A DNA stretch of 64,000 bases, taken from Arthrobacter hankyongi. Lineage in GTDB: Bacteria; Actinomycetota; Actinomycetes; Actinomycetales; Micrococcaceae. The number at the start of each line of letters is the position of its first letter. The first letter of the stretch is position 1. The translations under genes were made by a program, and so were the position numbers. The DNA lies in assembly GCF_022012395.1 (NCBI RefSeq), contig NZ_JAKLTQ010000012.1, forward strand, positions 1 to 64,000. Direction: 5' to 3'. The notes under the pieces were generated by a model. It did no database searches. It was not told the origin of the DNA and saw nothing but the letters and a program-made list of their open reading frames with translations. Shown here one piece after another: positions 41,350 through 50,335 of this stretch.

Positions 41350-41709
41350 TTGGGCCTTCTCTCATCGAGGTCATTTGCACGTGACTAGCACTCGCCGGAG
41401 CATGTTCGGCTTCCGGACAGGCCATCCAGTTTAGCGAGATACAGCGTTTCACCCTCGGCGCGGACCCGTTTTTTGGGCTCTGGCCGGCCCGATCGGCGGC
41501 TGCCGGCCACCGCGCGCCGGCCGCCGGGGTGCCCGCAGGCAGAGGCTGCCGGCACCCGCTGGTTCCCCGGCAGCGCGCGGAATCCGGCACCCGGCGAAGC
41601 ACGACAGCCGGCCGGAAGGCAAGAAGGACACGAATCAATTTTTATGAAGTCCGCCACATTCGGCCGGACGGCGGTGTGTCGGCCGGGCAAATGTCGGCGG
41701 CAGGGGCGG
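41350..41709. other. 360-base spacer, no gene seen
   Basis: This stretch separates the MHS transporter promoter side from the end of the VIT1-like gene. It is GC-rich with short inverted stretches but no conserved frame. A run of six T at about 41471-41476 is the only notable base-composition feature. Confidence 0.5.
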
Positions 41710-42456
41710 TCAAACCACCCCGGAAACCCCCAGCCAGGAGCCGATCAGGAACGTGGCCAGCAGGGCCAGCGCCCCGCCGAGCACCACCCGGATCGTGGCC
41801 CGGCCGATCCGGGCCCCGCCCAGGTAGGCGCCCAGCGCGCCGGTGATGGCCAGGGCCAGCAGCGTCGCGATGAAAGTGATCGGCACACGCAGCGGCTCCG
41901 GCGGCAGCAGGATGGCCAGCAGCGGCAGGACGGCCCCGGCCACGAAGGCGATGAACGAAGCAATGGCCGCATGCCACGGACTGGCCACGTCCTCCTCGCG
42001 GATATTCAGTTCGGCATCCAGGTGCGCGGCGAGCGCGTCGTGCGCGGTCAGTTCCTTGGCGACCTGGATGGCCGTTGCCTCGCTCACGCCCTTGGCCTGG
42101 TACAGCGCGGCCAGCTCGGACAGCTCCTCCTCGGGCTGTTCGCGCAGCTCGCGGGTTTCCTTGGCGATCAGGGCTGTCTGGCTGTCCTTGGAACTGGAGA
42201 CCGAGACGTACTCGCCCAGCGCCATCGAAATGGCACCGCCGATCACCGCGGCGAGGCCGGCCGCCAGCAGGGTGCCGAAATCCGTGGTCGCACCGGCCAC
42301 GCCGACCACCATGGCAGCGACGGAGACGATGCCGTCGTTCGCGCCGAGCACCCCGGCCCGCAGCCAGTTCAGCCGGGCGGCCAGGCCTTCGATCGCGTGC
42401 GGCTCGTTTCCGTGCTGCTGTGGTCCGTCCGCCTGGAGGTTGGGCTGGCTGCTCAT
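41710..42456 (-). CDS. VIT1/CCC1 family iron/manganese transporter
   Basis: The 248-residue protein has five helices. WLRAGVLGANDGIVSVAAMVVGVAGA and AAVIGGAISMALGEYVSVSSSKDSQ are the VIT1 signatures; a central cytoplasmic metal-binding segment (ETRELREQPEEELSELAALYQAKGVSE) is rich in glutamate. VIT1-type proteins export Fe2+ or Mn2+ from the cytoplasm to avoid metal toxicity. No DtxR-like box was seen at its start. The ATG at 42456 gives the usual family length. Confidence 0.93.
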   Translation of the reverse strand: MSSQPNLQADGPQQHGNEPHAIEGLAARLNWLRAGVLGANDGIVSVAAMVVGVAGATTDFGTLLAAGLAAVIGGAISMALGEYVSVSSSKDSQTALIAKETRELREQPEEELSELAALYQAKGVSEATAIQVAKELTAHDALAAHLDAELNIREEDVASPWHAAIASFIAFVAGAVLPLLAILLPPEPLRVPITFIATLLALAITGALGAYLGGARIGRATIRVVLGGALALLATFLIGSWLGVSGVV

Positions 42457-42535
42457 AGCATCAGCGAAGCACTTAACCCGCAGGCCCGCCAGCGAGGACA
42501 GGCAGTCCTCAGTCCTACCGCGCCGCACTTTCCCC

Positions 42536-42625
42536 GTTCGCGGCCTGCCCCACACGCTTCGCGCGCGGGGACCCCTGGCCACTCTCTTATCGCTTCGCCC
42601 GCGGCGGGGCAGGCGGAGAACGCTA
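42536..42625. repeat. Intergenic hairpin repeat cluster, copy C
   Basis: 42536-42590 is an inverted copy of 5291-5345 (46 of 55) and 42606-42625 a direct copy of 5330-5349 (19 of 20). The hairpin 42548-42570 has 10-bp arms over a TTC/GAA triloop. Differences from copy A fall at paired positions and keep the stem intact through G-U pairs. It fills the space between the VIT1 gene start and the SGNH hydrolase end. Confidence 0.75.
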
Positions 42626-42626
42626 G

Positions 42627-43400
42627 CTAGCTGACCGGATGCAGCCCGGTCAGCTGCGGGTACTTCGCGGTCAGCGAGTCCCCGGAGGACTGCCCACGCA
42701 GCCGTCGGCCGACCCACGGAGCCAGATGCCGGCGCACCCACTGCGCGTCCGCGGCGAAGGCGGCCCGCCGGGACAAGGTGGCCAAGGCCGGCAGCTGCGG
42801 CATGGCGATGACGTCTTCGGCCTGGAGCACCTCGAGGACGCGCTTGGCCATCAGCGTATGGCCGGCCGTGGACATGTGCAGCCGGTCCTCGGCCCAGTAG
42901 CGCCGGTCCTGGAATTCGCGCAGCCGCCAGTAGTCCAGCAGCAGCGTGCCGTGCCGGTCCGCGATCTCCCGCACCCATTCGTTGTAGATGGCCGTGCGGC
43001 CCCGGGTCCGGCCGAAGACCGCCGACTTGGCCGAGTCGAATCCGGTGAACAGCAGCACCCGGGCGCCGGAGGCGGCCAGCCGCGCCACGCCGTCGTCATA
43101 CGCCGCCATCAGTTCGTCGATGTCCACCTTCGGCCGCAGGATGTCGTTGCCCCCGGCGTACAACGAAACCAGGGTCGGCTGCAGGGCCAGCGCTGCGTCG
43201 AGCTGCTCGGCCAGAACCTGGCCGATCTTCTTGCCGCGGACCGCCAGGTTGGCATAGCCCCAGTTGGTGTCGGCGAGCATCAGCTGCTCCGCCACCCGGT
43301 CCGCCCAGCCGCGCACCCCGTTGGGCAGCAGCAGGTCCTCGTCCCCGACGCCTTCGGTAAAGGAATCCCCCAGGGCAACGAAACGTTCGGTGAATGTCAC
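42627..43400 (-). CDS. SGNH/GDSL-family hydrolase
   Basis: The 257-residue protein has FVALGDSFTEG (nucleophile Ser13), ANLAVRGKK (block II Gly), YAGGNDILRP (block III Asn) and EDRLHMSTAGH (Asp-His of block V), so the full catalytic set is present. It has no signal peptide, so it is likely a cytoplasmic esterase or lipase. The GTG start lacks a Shine-Dalgarno sequence. About 60 C-terminal residues beyond the SGNH core are basic and poorly defined. Confidence 0.92.
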   Translation of the reverse strand: MTFTERFVALGDSFTEGVGDEDLLLPNGVRGWADRVAEQLMLADTNWGYANLAVRGKKIGQVLAEQLDAALALQPTLVSLYAGGNDILRPKVDIDELMAAYDDGVARLAASGARVLLFTGFDSAKSAVFGRTRGRTAIYNEWVREIADRHGTLLLDYWRLREFQDRRYWAEDRLHMSTAGHTLMAKRVLEVLQAEDVIAMPQLPALATLSRRAAFAADAQWVRRHLAPWVGRRLRGQSSGDSLTAKYPQLTGLHPVS

Positions 43401-43406
43401 CCGAAC

Positions 43407-43412
43407 AGATTA
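43407..43412 (-). promoter_or_regulatory. Candidate -10 element (TAATCT) for the leaderless SGNH hydrolase gene
   Basis: On the minus strand TAATCT ends 6 bases before the GTG start at 43400. Confidence 0.45.
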
Positions 43413-43455
43413 ACAAATCGCCGCGTCAACAACTCGCCCCACCTCCCCACCCCGA

Positions 43456-43477
43456 CCCCAGTCGATGGGAGCTGGGG
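43456..43477 (-). terminator. Candidate terminator after ynfA
   Basis: CCCCAG and CTGGGG arms flank a 10-base loop just past the ynfA stop. The G-rich flanks leave the exact stem ambiguous. Confidence 0.4.
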
Positions 43478-43480
43478 GGG

Positions 43481-43819
43481 TCAGGCGCTGCTGCGGGGTG
43501 CGTACATGATCACCGCGACGCCGGCGAGCGCGATGGCCGCGCCGGCCAGGTCCCAGCGGTCCGGCCGAAAGCCGTCCACCAGGATGCCCCAGGCCAGCGA
43601 GCCGGCGATGAAGATCCCGCCGTAGGAGGCCAGCACCCGGCCGAAGTGCGCATCCGGCTGCAGTGCCGCGATGAAACCGTACGCGCCCAGGGCCATGATG
43701 CCCAGCCCGGCGAGCCACCAGGGGCGCCCTTCGCGGACGGCCTGCCAGATCAGCCAGGCGCCGCCGATTTCGGCGACGGCGGCGAGGACGAACAGGAGAA
43801 CGGATTTGGCAATGGTCAC
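43481..43819 (-). CDS. ynfA: YnfA family small membrane protein
   Basis: The 112-residue protein has four helices and is related to small-multidrug-resistance-like proteins (UPF0060). [51 protein letters not shown] and [20 protein letters not shown] match the family. The GTG at 43819 gives the usual length and has GGGAGA upstream; an ATG at 43837 would add six residues. It follows the pot genes on the same strand by 28 bases and may be read through from them, although no functional link is known. Confidence 0.88.
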   Translation of the reverse strand: MTIAKSVLLFVLAAVAEIGGAWLIWQAVREGRPWWLAGLGIMALGAYGFIAALQPDAHFGRVLASYGGIFIAGSLAWGILVDGFRPDRWDLAGAAIALAGVAVIMYAPRSSA

Positions 43820-43847
43820 CGGACCAGTCTCCCGCATCCTGGGGCGG

Positions 43848-44645
43848 TCAGCGGGCGGCCAGCGTCCTGGCCCGGCGGTGGGACAGGATCTGCCCGCCGA
43901 TGACGATGGCCAGGGCGATGATGAACATGGCCGAGCCGATGACGTTGGCCTGGGCGGGGATGCCGCGGGTGGCCGAAACGTAGATGAACTTCGGGAACGT
44001 GGTCACATTGCCGGAGTTGAAGTTGGTGATGATGAAGTCGTCGAAGCTCATCGCGAACGCCAGCAGTGCAGCGGCAACGATGCCGGGCAGCAGCAGCGGG
44101 AAAGTCACCCGCCAGAAGGCCTGCAGGGGCGAGGCGTACAGGTCCGACGCCGCTTCCTCCAGTTTCGGGTCCAGGCTCGCCACCCGCGCCTTGACCGTGA
44201 CCACCACGAAGGAAATGCAGAACATGGTGTGGGCAATGATGATGGTGCCCAGGCCCAGCTCGGCACCGATGTTCAGGAACTGGGCCAGCAGCGAAGCCCC
44301 CAGCACCACCTCCGGTGTGGCCAGCGGCAGGAAGATGAGCATGTTCGCCGTGGCGTTGAGCCGGAACCGGTAGCGGACCAGGCCGATCGCGATCGCGGTG
44401 CCCAGGGCGGTGGCCAGCACGGTGGCGATGGCGCCGATCTGCAGGCTGTTGCCCAGGGCCTCGCAGACCGCGGGCGCCCCGCAGGGATTGAGCCAGTTCT
44501 CCAGCGTGAAGCCGCGCCAGCTGAGGTTGGTGCGGCCGGCGTCGTTGAAGGAAAAAGCAAAGACGTAGGCGACCGGCACCAGCAGGAAGATAAAGGCGAG
44601 CCCGCCGAAGACCGGGACCAGCCAGCGGCCGATGGTCGTTTTCAT
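43848..44645 (-). CDS. potC: Polyamine-type ABC transporter permease, PotC-like
   Basis: The 265-residue protein has six helices and the coupling loop [26 protein letters not shown], typical of PotC/PotI permeases. [17 protein letters not shown] and [13 protein letters not shown] are further PotC-like stretches. It is the last of the four transport genes, 9 bases after potB. Polyamine rather than 2-aminoethylphosphonate or thiamine specificity is inferred from potD and the catabolic genes next door. Confidence 0.9.
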   Translation of the reverse strand: MKTTIGRWLVPVFGGLAFIFLLVPVAYVFAFSFNDAGRTNLSWRGFTLENWLNPCGAPAVCEALGNSLQIGAIATVLATALGTAIAIGLVRYRFRLNATANMLIFLPLATPEVVLGASLLAQFLNIGAELGLGTIIIAHTMFCISFVVVTVKARVASLDPKLEEAASDLYASPLQAFWRVTFPLLLPGIVAAALLAFAMSFDDFIITNFNSGNVTTFPKFIYVSATRGIPAQANVIGSAMFIIALAIVIGGQILSHRRARTLAAR

Positions 44646-44654
44646 CCGGGCCTC

Positions 44655-45578
44655 CTAGACCAGGTCCTTGGTGCCGAAGCGGCGGACATACAGTGTGACC
44701 AAAACCAGGATGGCCAGCATCAGGATGAAGGACAGCGCCGCGGCGCCGGGGTAGTCGACCACGCGGAAGAACCGGGAATCGATCACCTGGCCGATCATGG
44801 TGGTGTCCTGGTTGTTGCCCAGCAGCGCGGCATTGACGTAGTCGCCGGAAGCCGGGATGAAGGTCAGCAGCGTGCCGGCGAGGACCCCGGGCATGGACAG
44901 CGGCAGGGTCACGGTGCGGAAGGTGGTGAAGCCGCCGGCATACAGGTCCGAGCCGGCTTCGATCAGCCGCGTGTCCAGCCGCTCGAGGTTCGCGTAGATC
45001 GGCAGCGTCATGAACGGCAGGAAGTTGTAGGTCAGCCCGCACACCACCGCGAACGCCGTCGCGGTCAGCCGCCCGTCCTGCGGCAGCAGGGACAGTGCCC
45101 GCAGCACCTGCACCACCGGACCCTCGTCGGCGAGGATCTGCTTCCAGGCCTGGGTGCGCAGGATGAAGCTGGTGAAGAACGGGGCGATGATCAGCACCAG
45201 CAGGATCCCCTGCAGCAGCTTGCGCCCGCGCAGCCGCACGGCCACCAGATAGGCCATCGGGTACCCGATCAGCAGGGCCGCTGCGGTGGCCACCAGCGCG
45301 AAGGCGAAGGAGCGCAGCAGTTCCGGCCAGTAATTCTGCAGCACCACCACGTAGTTGCCGAATTCCAGCGCCGGGGCGAACTGGCCGATGTCCGCCCCCG
45401 GCGGCTTGGTGTACAGCGAGGTGGCCAGCAGCGAAAACACCGGCAGCACGAAGAACAGGAGCATAAAGACGAAGCCGGGCAGGATGAGCCAGTAGCCGGT
45501 CCGGCCCCGGCGCCTGTCCGCGGCGCGCTCCTGAACGCTGCCCGTTCCGGCCGGACGCCGGGCGGCAAGCAGGCTCAT
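44655..45578 (-). CDS. potB: Polyamine-type ABC transporter permease, PotB-like
   Basis: The 307-residue protein has six helices after an arginine-rich N-terminus. The EAA loop is IEAGSDLYAGGFTTFRTVTLPLSMPG, and FIPASGDYVNAALLGNNQDTTMIGQVID is a PotB hallmark. Its ATG overlaps the potA stop by 4 bases. It forms the channel with PotC. Confidence 0.92.
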   Translation of the reverse strand: MSLLAARRPAGTGSVQERAADRRRGRTGYWLILPGFVFMLLFFVLPVFSLLATSLYTKPPGADIGQFAPALEFGNYVVVLQNYWPELLRSFAFALVATAAALLIGYPMAYLVAVRLRGRKLLQGILLVLIIAPFFTSFILRTQAWKQILADEGPVVQVLRALSLLPQDGRLTATAFAVVCGLTYNFLPFMTLPIYANLERLDTRLIEAGSDLYAGGFTTFRTVTLPLSMPGVLAGTLLTFIPASGDYVNAALLGNNQDTTMIGQVIDSRFFRVVDYPGAAALSFILMLAILVLVTLYVRRFGTKDLV

Positions 45579-46741
45579 CCGTCCGCCGCCTCGGCGGCGC
45601 CGGCGCTGGTGTCCTCGTCGCCGCGGAGCCCGAAGGCGTGCCCGGTGTCCCAGGCCAGCACGACTTCGTCCCCCGGCCGGGCCAGCTGCTGCCCGTGGTT
45701 CTGGCTGAAGACGCCCAGCGTGCCGATGCCGGGCACGGCCACCAGGTACTCGGTGCTCACGCCGGTGAAGGAGGTGTCCAGCACGCGCCCGCGCAGCAGG
45801 TTCGTGTCCGTTCCGGGCGCGTCCACCGGCCACAGGATCTTCAGCTTCTCCGGCCGGATGCCTACCACCGCCCGGCCGTGGTGGGCTGCGGCGCGGTCCT
45901 TACGGACCGCCAGCCGGTGTCCGCCGGCGGCGACGACGACGGCGTCGCCCCGGTCTTCGACGACGTCGCCGGCGATCAGGTTCGACTTGCCCAGGAAATT
46001 GGCCACGAACGCGGTGCGCGGCAGTTCGTAGAGGTCCCGCGGTGCGCCCAACTGCTCCACCCTGCCGCCGTTCATCACGGCCACGGTGTCCGCCATGGTC
46101 ATGGCCTCGTCCTGGTCGTGCGTGACGTGCACAAAGGTCAGCCCCACCTCGGTCTGGATCTTCTTCAGCTCCACCTGCATCTGGCGCCGCAGTTTCAGGT
46201 CCAGCGCCCCCAGCGGTTCGTCCAGCAGCAGCACCGCGGGACGGTTGACCACCGCCCGGGCCAGCGCCACCCGCTGCTGCTGGCCGCCGGAGAGCTGCCC
46301 GGGCCGGCGTGCGCCCAGATGGCCCAGCTCCACCAACTCGAGCGCCGCCTTGGCCTGGGCCTGCGCGTCACGGACCCTGCGGCGCTTGAGGCCGAAGGCC
46401 ACGTTGTCCAGCACGCTCATGTGCGGGAACAGGGCATAGTTCTGGAAGACGGTGTTGACCGGCCGTTCGTGGGCGCCGGTTCCGGTCAGGTCCCGGCCGC
46501 CGATCATGATCTGCCCGGACGTGGGCTGCTCCAGGCCTGCCACCATGCGCAGCGTCGTGGTCTTGCCGCAGCCGGACGGGCCCAGCAGGGCGAAGAACGA
46601 TCCGGCCGGGATGGTCAGGTCCAGGTTGTCCACGGCCACGAAGTCCGCGAACCGTTTGGTTACCGAGGCCAGCGAAAGGTCCGCGCCGCCGGCCGCCGCG
46701 CCGGCGGGTTCCGGGGCCGTTTTGAGCTCGTGCTGGGTCAT
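45575..46741 (-). CDS. potA: Polyamine-type ABC transporter ATPase, PotA-like
   Basis: The 388-residue ATPase has Walker A GPSGCGKTT, Q-loop VFQNYALFPHMSVLDNVAFGL, signature LSGGQQQRV, Walker B LLLDEPLGALD and H-loop HVTHDQDEAM. Residues ~255-375 form the C-terminal TOBE domain. Order potD-potA-potB-potC on one transcript differs from the E. coli potABCD order. It shares one base with the potD stop (TGATG). Confidence 0.94.
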   Translation of the reverse strand: MTQHELKTAPEPAGAAAGGADLSLASVTKRFADFVAVDNLDLTIPAGSFFALLGPSGCGKTTTLRMVAGLEQPTSGQIMIGGRDLTGTGAHERPVNTVFQNYALFPHMSVLDNVAFGLKRRRVRDAQAQAKAALELVELGHLGARRPGQLSGGQQQRVALARAVVNRPAVLLLDEPLGALDLKLRRQMQVELKKIQTEVGLTFVHVTHDQDEAMTMADTVAVMNGGRVEQLGAPRDLYELPRTAFVANFLGKSNLIAGDVVEDRGDAVVVAAGGHRLAVRKDRAAAHHGRAVVGIRPEKLKILWPVDAPGTDTNLLRGRVLDTSFTGVSTEYLVAVPGIGTLGVFSQNHGQQLARPGDEVVLAWDTGHAFGLRGDEDTSAGAAEAADG

Positions 46742-47958
46742 CAGTTGCCGATCGCCTGCTGGAAGCGGTCGCTGAAGTCCGTTTCCTCGTCCGCGCTGAG
46801 CGTCCGGAAGACGTGGGCCCGGGCGAGGTCCTCGTCGGAGGGGAAGATCAGCGGGTTGTCCACCAGCGATGGATCGATCTTCTCCATCGCCGCGCGGGCG
46901 CCCTGTACCGGGCTGATGTAGTTCACGTAGGCGGCCACCGTGGCCGCGTTCACCGGGTCATAGTAGTAGTCCATCACGGCCTCGGCGTTGGCCTTGTGCG
47001 GGGAGCCGATGGGCACCATCAGGTTGTCCGACCAGAGCGTGCAGCCGGCTTCCGGGATGGCAAACTCCCATTTGTTGCCTTCCTCGAAGTTCAGTTGGGT
47101 GATGTCCCCCGACCAGCAGATCACCGCCAGCGCATCCCCGGAGATCAGGTCCTCCTTGTACGAGTTGCCCTTGACCTGGCGGATCTGGCCGTCCGCGATC
47201 TGCTTGTTGAGCACCTCCAGCGCCTTGTCGAACTCCGTGCTGCCCCAGCTGCCGGCGATGTCGACACCGTCTTCGAGCATGAGCAGTCCCATCGTGTCGC
47301 GCATCTCGTCCAGGACTTCCACCCGGCCCTTCAGCTCCGGCTGCCACAGGTCGGACACCTTCCTCAGGCCGCCGGGGACTGCCTCCTTGTTCCAGGCGAT
47401 CCCGGCGAAGCCGGACTGCCACGTCAGCGAATGGGTCCGGCCCGGATCGAAGTCCACCTTCTGCAGGGTCGCCAGCAGATTGGCGGCATTCGGGATGTTC
47501 GCCCGGTCCAGCTCCTGGGTATAGCCGAGCCGGATCAGCCGCGCCGCCATCCAGTCCGTGAGCGTGATGATGTCCTGGCCGATGTCCTGCCCGGCGGCCA
47601 GCTGGGCCTGGACCTTGCCGAAGTAGGTGTCGTTGCCGTCGATGTCCTCGGCATAGCCGGCCTTGATCCCGCTGGCCTTGGAGAACGCCTCCAGCGACGG
47701 GTACTTCCCGGTCTTGTCGTCGTAGTCCAGGTACAGCGTCCAGTTGGCCCAGTTCACTTCCTTCTGGGAAGCGGACAGATCCTGCGCCGCGGCCGGCTTG
47801 GCGCCGGGGTCGGCGGCCTTGCCGCTTCCCGAGGTGCCGCACGCAGCCAGCAGGGACGCCAGCGTCAGGCCGCCCGCGCCGAGAAGGACGTTGCGGCGGG
47901 ATAGCTGTGCGGAAACCAGCCGGCGCAGCACCGGGTCCTCGGGAAGTCGCTTGGGCAT
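46741..47958 (-). CDS. potD: Polyamine-binding lipoprotein, PotD/PotF-like
   Basis: The 405-residue exported protein has a twin-arginine-like segment SRRNVLLGAGGLTLASLLAACG that is also a lipobox (LAAC). ANWTLYLDYDD near residue 70, ITLTDWMAARLIRLGYTQELD, and WSGDITQLNFEEG with IPEAGCTLWSDNLMVPIGSPH are PotD/PotF-type substrate-site regions. It captures polyamines outside the cell for the permease. GGAGG precedes the ATG. It is divergent from the Lrp regulator across a 216-base AT-rich spacer. Confidence 0.92.
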   Translation of the reverse strand: MPKRLPEDPVLRRLVSAQLSRRNVLLGAGGLTLASLLAACGTSGSGKAADPGAKPAAAQDLSASQKEVNWANWTLYLDYDDKTGKYPSLEAFSKASGIKAGYAEDIDGNDTYFGKVQAQLAAGQDIGQDIITLTDWMAARLIRLGYTQELDRANIPNAANLLATLQKVDFDPGRTHSLTWQSGFAGIAWNKEAVPGGLRKVSDLWQPELKGRVEVLDEMRDTMGLLMLEDGVDIAGSWGSTEFDKALEVLNKQIADGQIRQVKGNSYKEDLISGDALAVICWSGDITQLNFEEGNKWEFAIPEAGCTLWSDNLMVPIGSPHKANAEAVMDYYYDPVNAATVAAYVNYISPVQGARAAMEKIDPSLVDNPLIFPSDEDLARAHVFRTLSADEETDFSDRFQQAIGN

Positions 47959-48030
47959 CTGGTCCTCCAGTTCGCTAGGCGCATGTGCCGAAGATACTTC
48001 CAGAGGGCAACAGCGGCGGCAAGGGTTTTA

Positions 48031-48054
48031 GTTGTAAATATTTCGTTACGCAAC
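48031..48054. promoter_or_regulatory. Candidate operator in the pot/Lrp spacer (AT-rich inverted repeat)
   Basis: A 24-base stretch begins GTTG and ends CAAC, with inner GTAA and TTAC. It lies in the divergent promoter region and resembles Lrp/AsnC-type sites, but the symmetry is imperfect. Confidence 0.3.
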
Positions 48055-48110
48055 TGATCCAGAACTACTACACTTCATAATCTGCTTATTTCGTTGCTAA
48101 AGGCCTTGTG

Positions 48111-48133
48111 TTCAATCGATTCCGGAGATTGAA
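48111..48133. promoter_or_regulatory. Candidate Lrp-type operator (TTCAATC-N9-GATTGAA)
   Basis: Perfect 7-bp arms with a 9-base spacer lie 42 bases before the Lrp gene start. Position and symmetry suit autoregulation and control of the divergent pot operon. Confidence 0.45.
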
Positions 48134-48174
48134 TAGCAGCCAGATCATCGAGGAAGTGCGGGAGGTGGATACCT

Positions 48175-48654
48175 TTGACATCGCAGCCTGCGGGCAGTCC
48201 GGCGGCCAACAGCGGCATTGACGCGGTTTCCAAAGCGATTATCGAACAGCTGCAGGAGGACGGCAGGCGGTCCTATGCCGCCATCGGCAAAGCGGTAGGA
48301 CTGTCCGAGGCGGCCGTGCGGCAGCGGGTCCAGAAGCTGATGGACGGCGGCATCATGCAGATCGTCGCCGTGACTGATCCGATGCAGCTGGGCTTCTCCC
48401 GGCAGGCCATGCTCGGCGTCAAGGCCGAGGCGGACCTGCTGGCGGTGTCGGATGAAATAGCGGCGATCCCGCAGGTGGACTACTGCCTGGTCACCGCGGG
48501 ATCCTTCGACATCCTTGCCGAAGTGGTCTGCGAGAACGACCACGACCTGATGCTGCTGGTCAACCAGATCCGCAGCATCCCCGGCGTGCGCAGCACCGAA
48601 ACGTTCATGTACCTGTCCCTGCGCAAGCAGGAATACAACTGGGGAACACGATGA
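48175..48654 (+). CDS. Lrp/AsnC family transcriptional regulator
   Basis: The 159-residue protein has an N-terminal helix-turn-helix (AIIEQLQEDGRRSYAAIGKAVGLSEAAVRQRVQKLMDGGIMQIVAVTD) and a C-terminal RAM/ligand-binding domain (LVTAGSFDILAEVVCENDHDLMLLVNQIRSIPGV). TTG is the best start, preceded by GGGAGGTGG. It overlaps the aminotransferase ATG by 4 bases and diverges from potD, so it probably senses polyamines or their products and controls both units. Confidence 0.92.
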   Translation: MTSQPAGSPAANSGIDAVSKAIIEQLQEDGRRSYAAIGKAVGLSEAAVRQRVQKLMDGGIMQIVAVTDPMQLGFSRQAMLGVKAEADLLAVSDEIAAIPQVDYCLVTAGSFDILAEVVCENDHDLMLLVNQIRSIPGVRSTETFMYLSLRKQEYNWGTR

Positions 48655-50054
48655 CTCAAACCACGACCAGCAAGTCCTCCCTTACGCCGCGCGGCACCGA
48701 CCGCCAGCAAGCCGCCCGCGACCACCTGTGGATGCACATGGCCCGCCACGCGCCGCTGGCGGCCGGCGGCACCGTGCCGGTGATCACCCGCGGCGAGGGC
48801 CACCTGATCTACGACGACCAGGGCCGCGAATACATCGACGGCCTGGCCGGGCTTTTTGTGGTCCAGGCCGGCCACGGCCGCCAGGAACTGGCCGAGGCCG
48901 CAGCACGGCAGGCGAAGGACCTGGCCTTCATGCCGCTGTGGTCCTATGCCCACGAACCGGCCATCGATTTGGCCGAACGGCTGGCCCACTATGCCCCCGG
49001 CGACCTGAACCGCGTCTTCTTCACCACCGGCGGCGGCGAGGCGGTGGAATCGGCTTGGAAGCTGGCCAAGCAGTATTTCAAGCTCAAGGGAAAACCCGGC
49101 AAGACCAAGGTGGTCTCCCGCGCCGTCGCCTACCACGGCACCCCGCAGGGCGCGCTGGCCATCACCTCCATCCCGGGGATGAAGACCCCGTTCGAACCGC
49201 TGGTGCCAGGCACCTTCCGGGTGCCCAACACCAACCAGTACCGTGCCCCGGAAGGACTGGAGGATCCTGCTGCCTTCGGACTCTGGGCCGCCGAGCGCAT
49301 CCGCGAGGCAATCGAGTTCGAGGGCCCCGAATCCGTGGCCGCGGTGTTCCTGGAACCGGTGCAGAACTCCGGCGGCTGCTTCCCGCCGCCGCCGGGCTAC
49401 TTCCAGCGGGTGCGCGAGATCTGCGACGAGTACGACGTGCTGCTCGTCTCGGACGAGGTCATCTGCGCCTTCGGCCGCATCGGCTCGATGTTCGCCTGCG
49501 AGGACTTCGGCTACGTGCCGGATATCATCACCTGCGCCAAGGGCCTGACCAGCGGCTACTCCCCGATCGGTGCCATGATCGCCTCGGACAGGCTGTTCGA
49601 GCCGTTCCAGCACGGCGACACCACCTTCTACCACGGCTACACCTTCGGCGGGCACCCGGTCTCCGCCGCCGTCGCCATGGCGAACCTGGACATCTTCGAG
49701 CGCGAGAGCCTCAACCAGCGCGTGAAGGACAACGCCCCGGCCTTCCGCGCCAGCTTGGAACGGCTGCTGGACCTGCCCATCGTCGGAGACGTCCGCGGCG
49801 AGGGGTATTTCTACGGGATCGAGCTGGTCAAGGACAAGGCCACCAAGGAAACCTTCACGGACGAGGAATCCGAGCGCCTGCTGCGCGGCTACCTCTCCAC
49901 TGCGCTGTTCGACGCCGGGCTGTACTGCCGGGCCGACGACCGCGGGGATCCGGTGATCCAGCTGGCCCCGCCGCTGACCATCGGCCAGAGCGAGTTCGAT
50001 GCGATCGAGCAGATCCTGCGCTCGGTCCTGACCGAAGGGCTGAACCACCTCTGA
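48651..50054 (+). CDS. Class III aminotransferase, putrescine/polyamine-type
   Basis: The 467-residue PLP enzyme of fold type I has FFTTGGGEAVESAWKLAKQYFK (PLP phosphate site), LLVSDEVICAFGR (Asp binding the pyridine N) and ITCAKGLTSGYSPIGAMIAS with catalytic Lys297. It groups by motif with SpuC-like putrescine/GABA:pyruvate transaminases. With potABCD, an Lrp regulator and a PuuB-like oxidase alongside, a role in polyamine catabolism is likely. Omega-amino acid or beta-alanine substrates remain possible. Confidence 0.88.
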   Translation: MTQTTTSKSSLTPRGTDRQQAARDHLWMHMARHAPLAAGGTVPVITRGEGHLIYDDQGREYIDGLAGLFVVQAGHGRQELAEAAARQAKDLAFMPLWSYAHEPAIDLAERLAHYAPGDLNRVFFTTGGGEAVESAWKLAKQYFKLKGKPGKTKVVSRAVAYHGTPQGALAITSIPGMKTPFEPLVPGTFRVPNTNQYRAPEGLEDPAAFGLWAAERIREAIEFEGPESVAAVFLEPVQNSGGCFPPPPGYFQRVREICDEYDVLLVSDEVICAFGRIGSMFACEDFGYVPDIITCAKGLTSGYSPIGAMIASDRLFEPFQHGDTTFYHGYTFGGHPVSAAVAMANLDIFERESLNQRVKDNAPAFRASLERLLDLPIVGDVRGEGYFYGIELVKDKATKETFTDEESERLLRGYLSTALFDAGLYCRADDRGDPVIQLAPPLTIGQSEFDAIEQILRSVLTEGLNHL

Positions 50055-50096
50055 GGGCCGGCCGGGCAGCGCGTCCCGGCTGTCGGCAGCCACCGC

Positions 50097-50102
50097 TACG
50101 AT
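50097..50102 (+). promoter_or_regulatory. Candidate -10 element (TACGAT) for the leaderless small gene
   Basis: TACGAT ends 6 bases before the ATG at 50109. Confidence 0.4.
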
Positions 50103-50108
50103 TGCCCC

Positions 50109-50309
50109 ATGGCGGCAACACATGAACCCGGTTTTCCCCAAGGCGTCGGGGCGCCGGCAGTCCGGGCCCTGAACGCGGCGGGCTACACCTCGCTGCGCCA
50201 ATTGGCGGGCGTGCCTGCGGCCGAGCTGGCCAAGCTGCACGGGATGGGGCCCAAGGCGCTGGCCAGGCTGCAGTCGGCGCTGGCCGAGCTCGGCCTGCAG
50301 CTGGGCTGA
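50109..50309 (+). CDS. Small helix-hairpin-helix protein
   Basis: The 66-residue protein contains two helix-hairpin-helix-like turns (LNAAGYTSLRQLAGVPAAELAKLHGMGPKALARLQSALAELGL) resembling the C-terminal HhH part of RNA polymerase alpha and DNA ligases. This suggests nonspecific nucleic-acid binding. It has no enzymatic domain. It sits between two polyamine genes but shows no evident link to them. Confidence 0.75.
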   Translation: MAATHEPGFPQGVGAPAVRALNAAGYTSLRQLAGVPAAELAKLHGMGPKALARLQSALAELGLQLG

Positions 50310-50335
50310 GGCGCGCCTACCGGTTGGGGCAGGCC

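Noticed and set aside
41396-41403. TAGCACTC resembling half of a CIRCE (HrcA) element
   Set aside because: The matching GAGTGCTA arm is not found at the required 9-base spacing, and the neighbouring gene is a transporter, not a chaperone.
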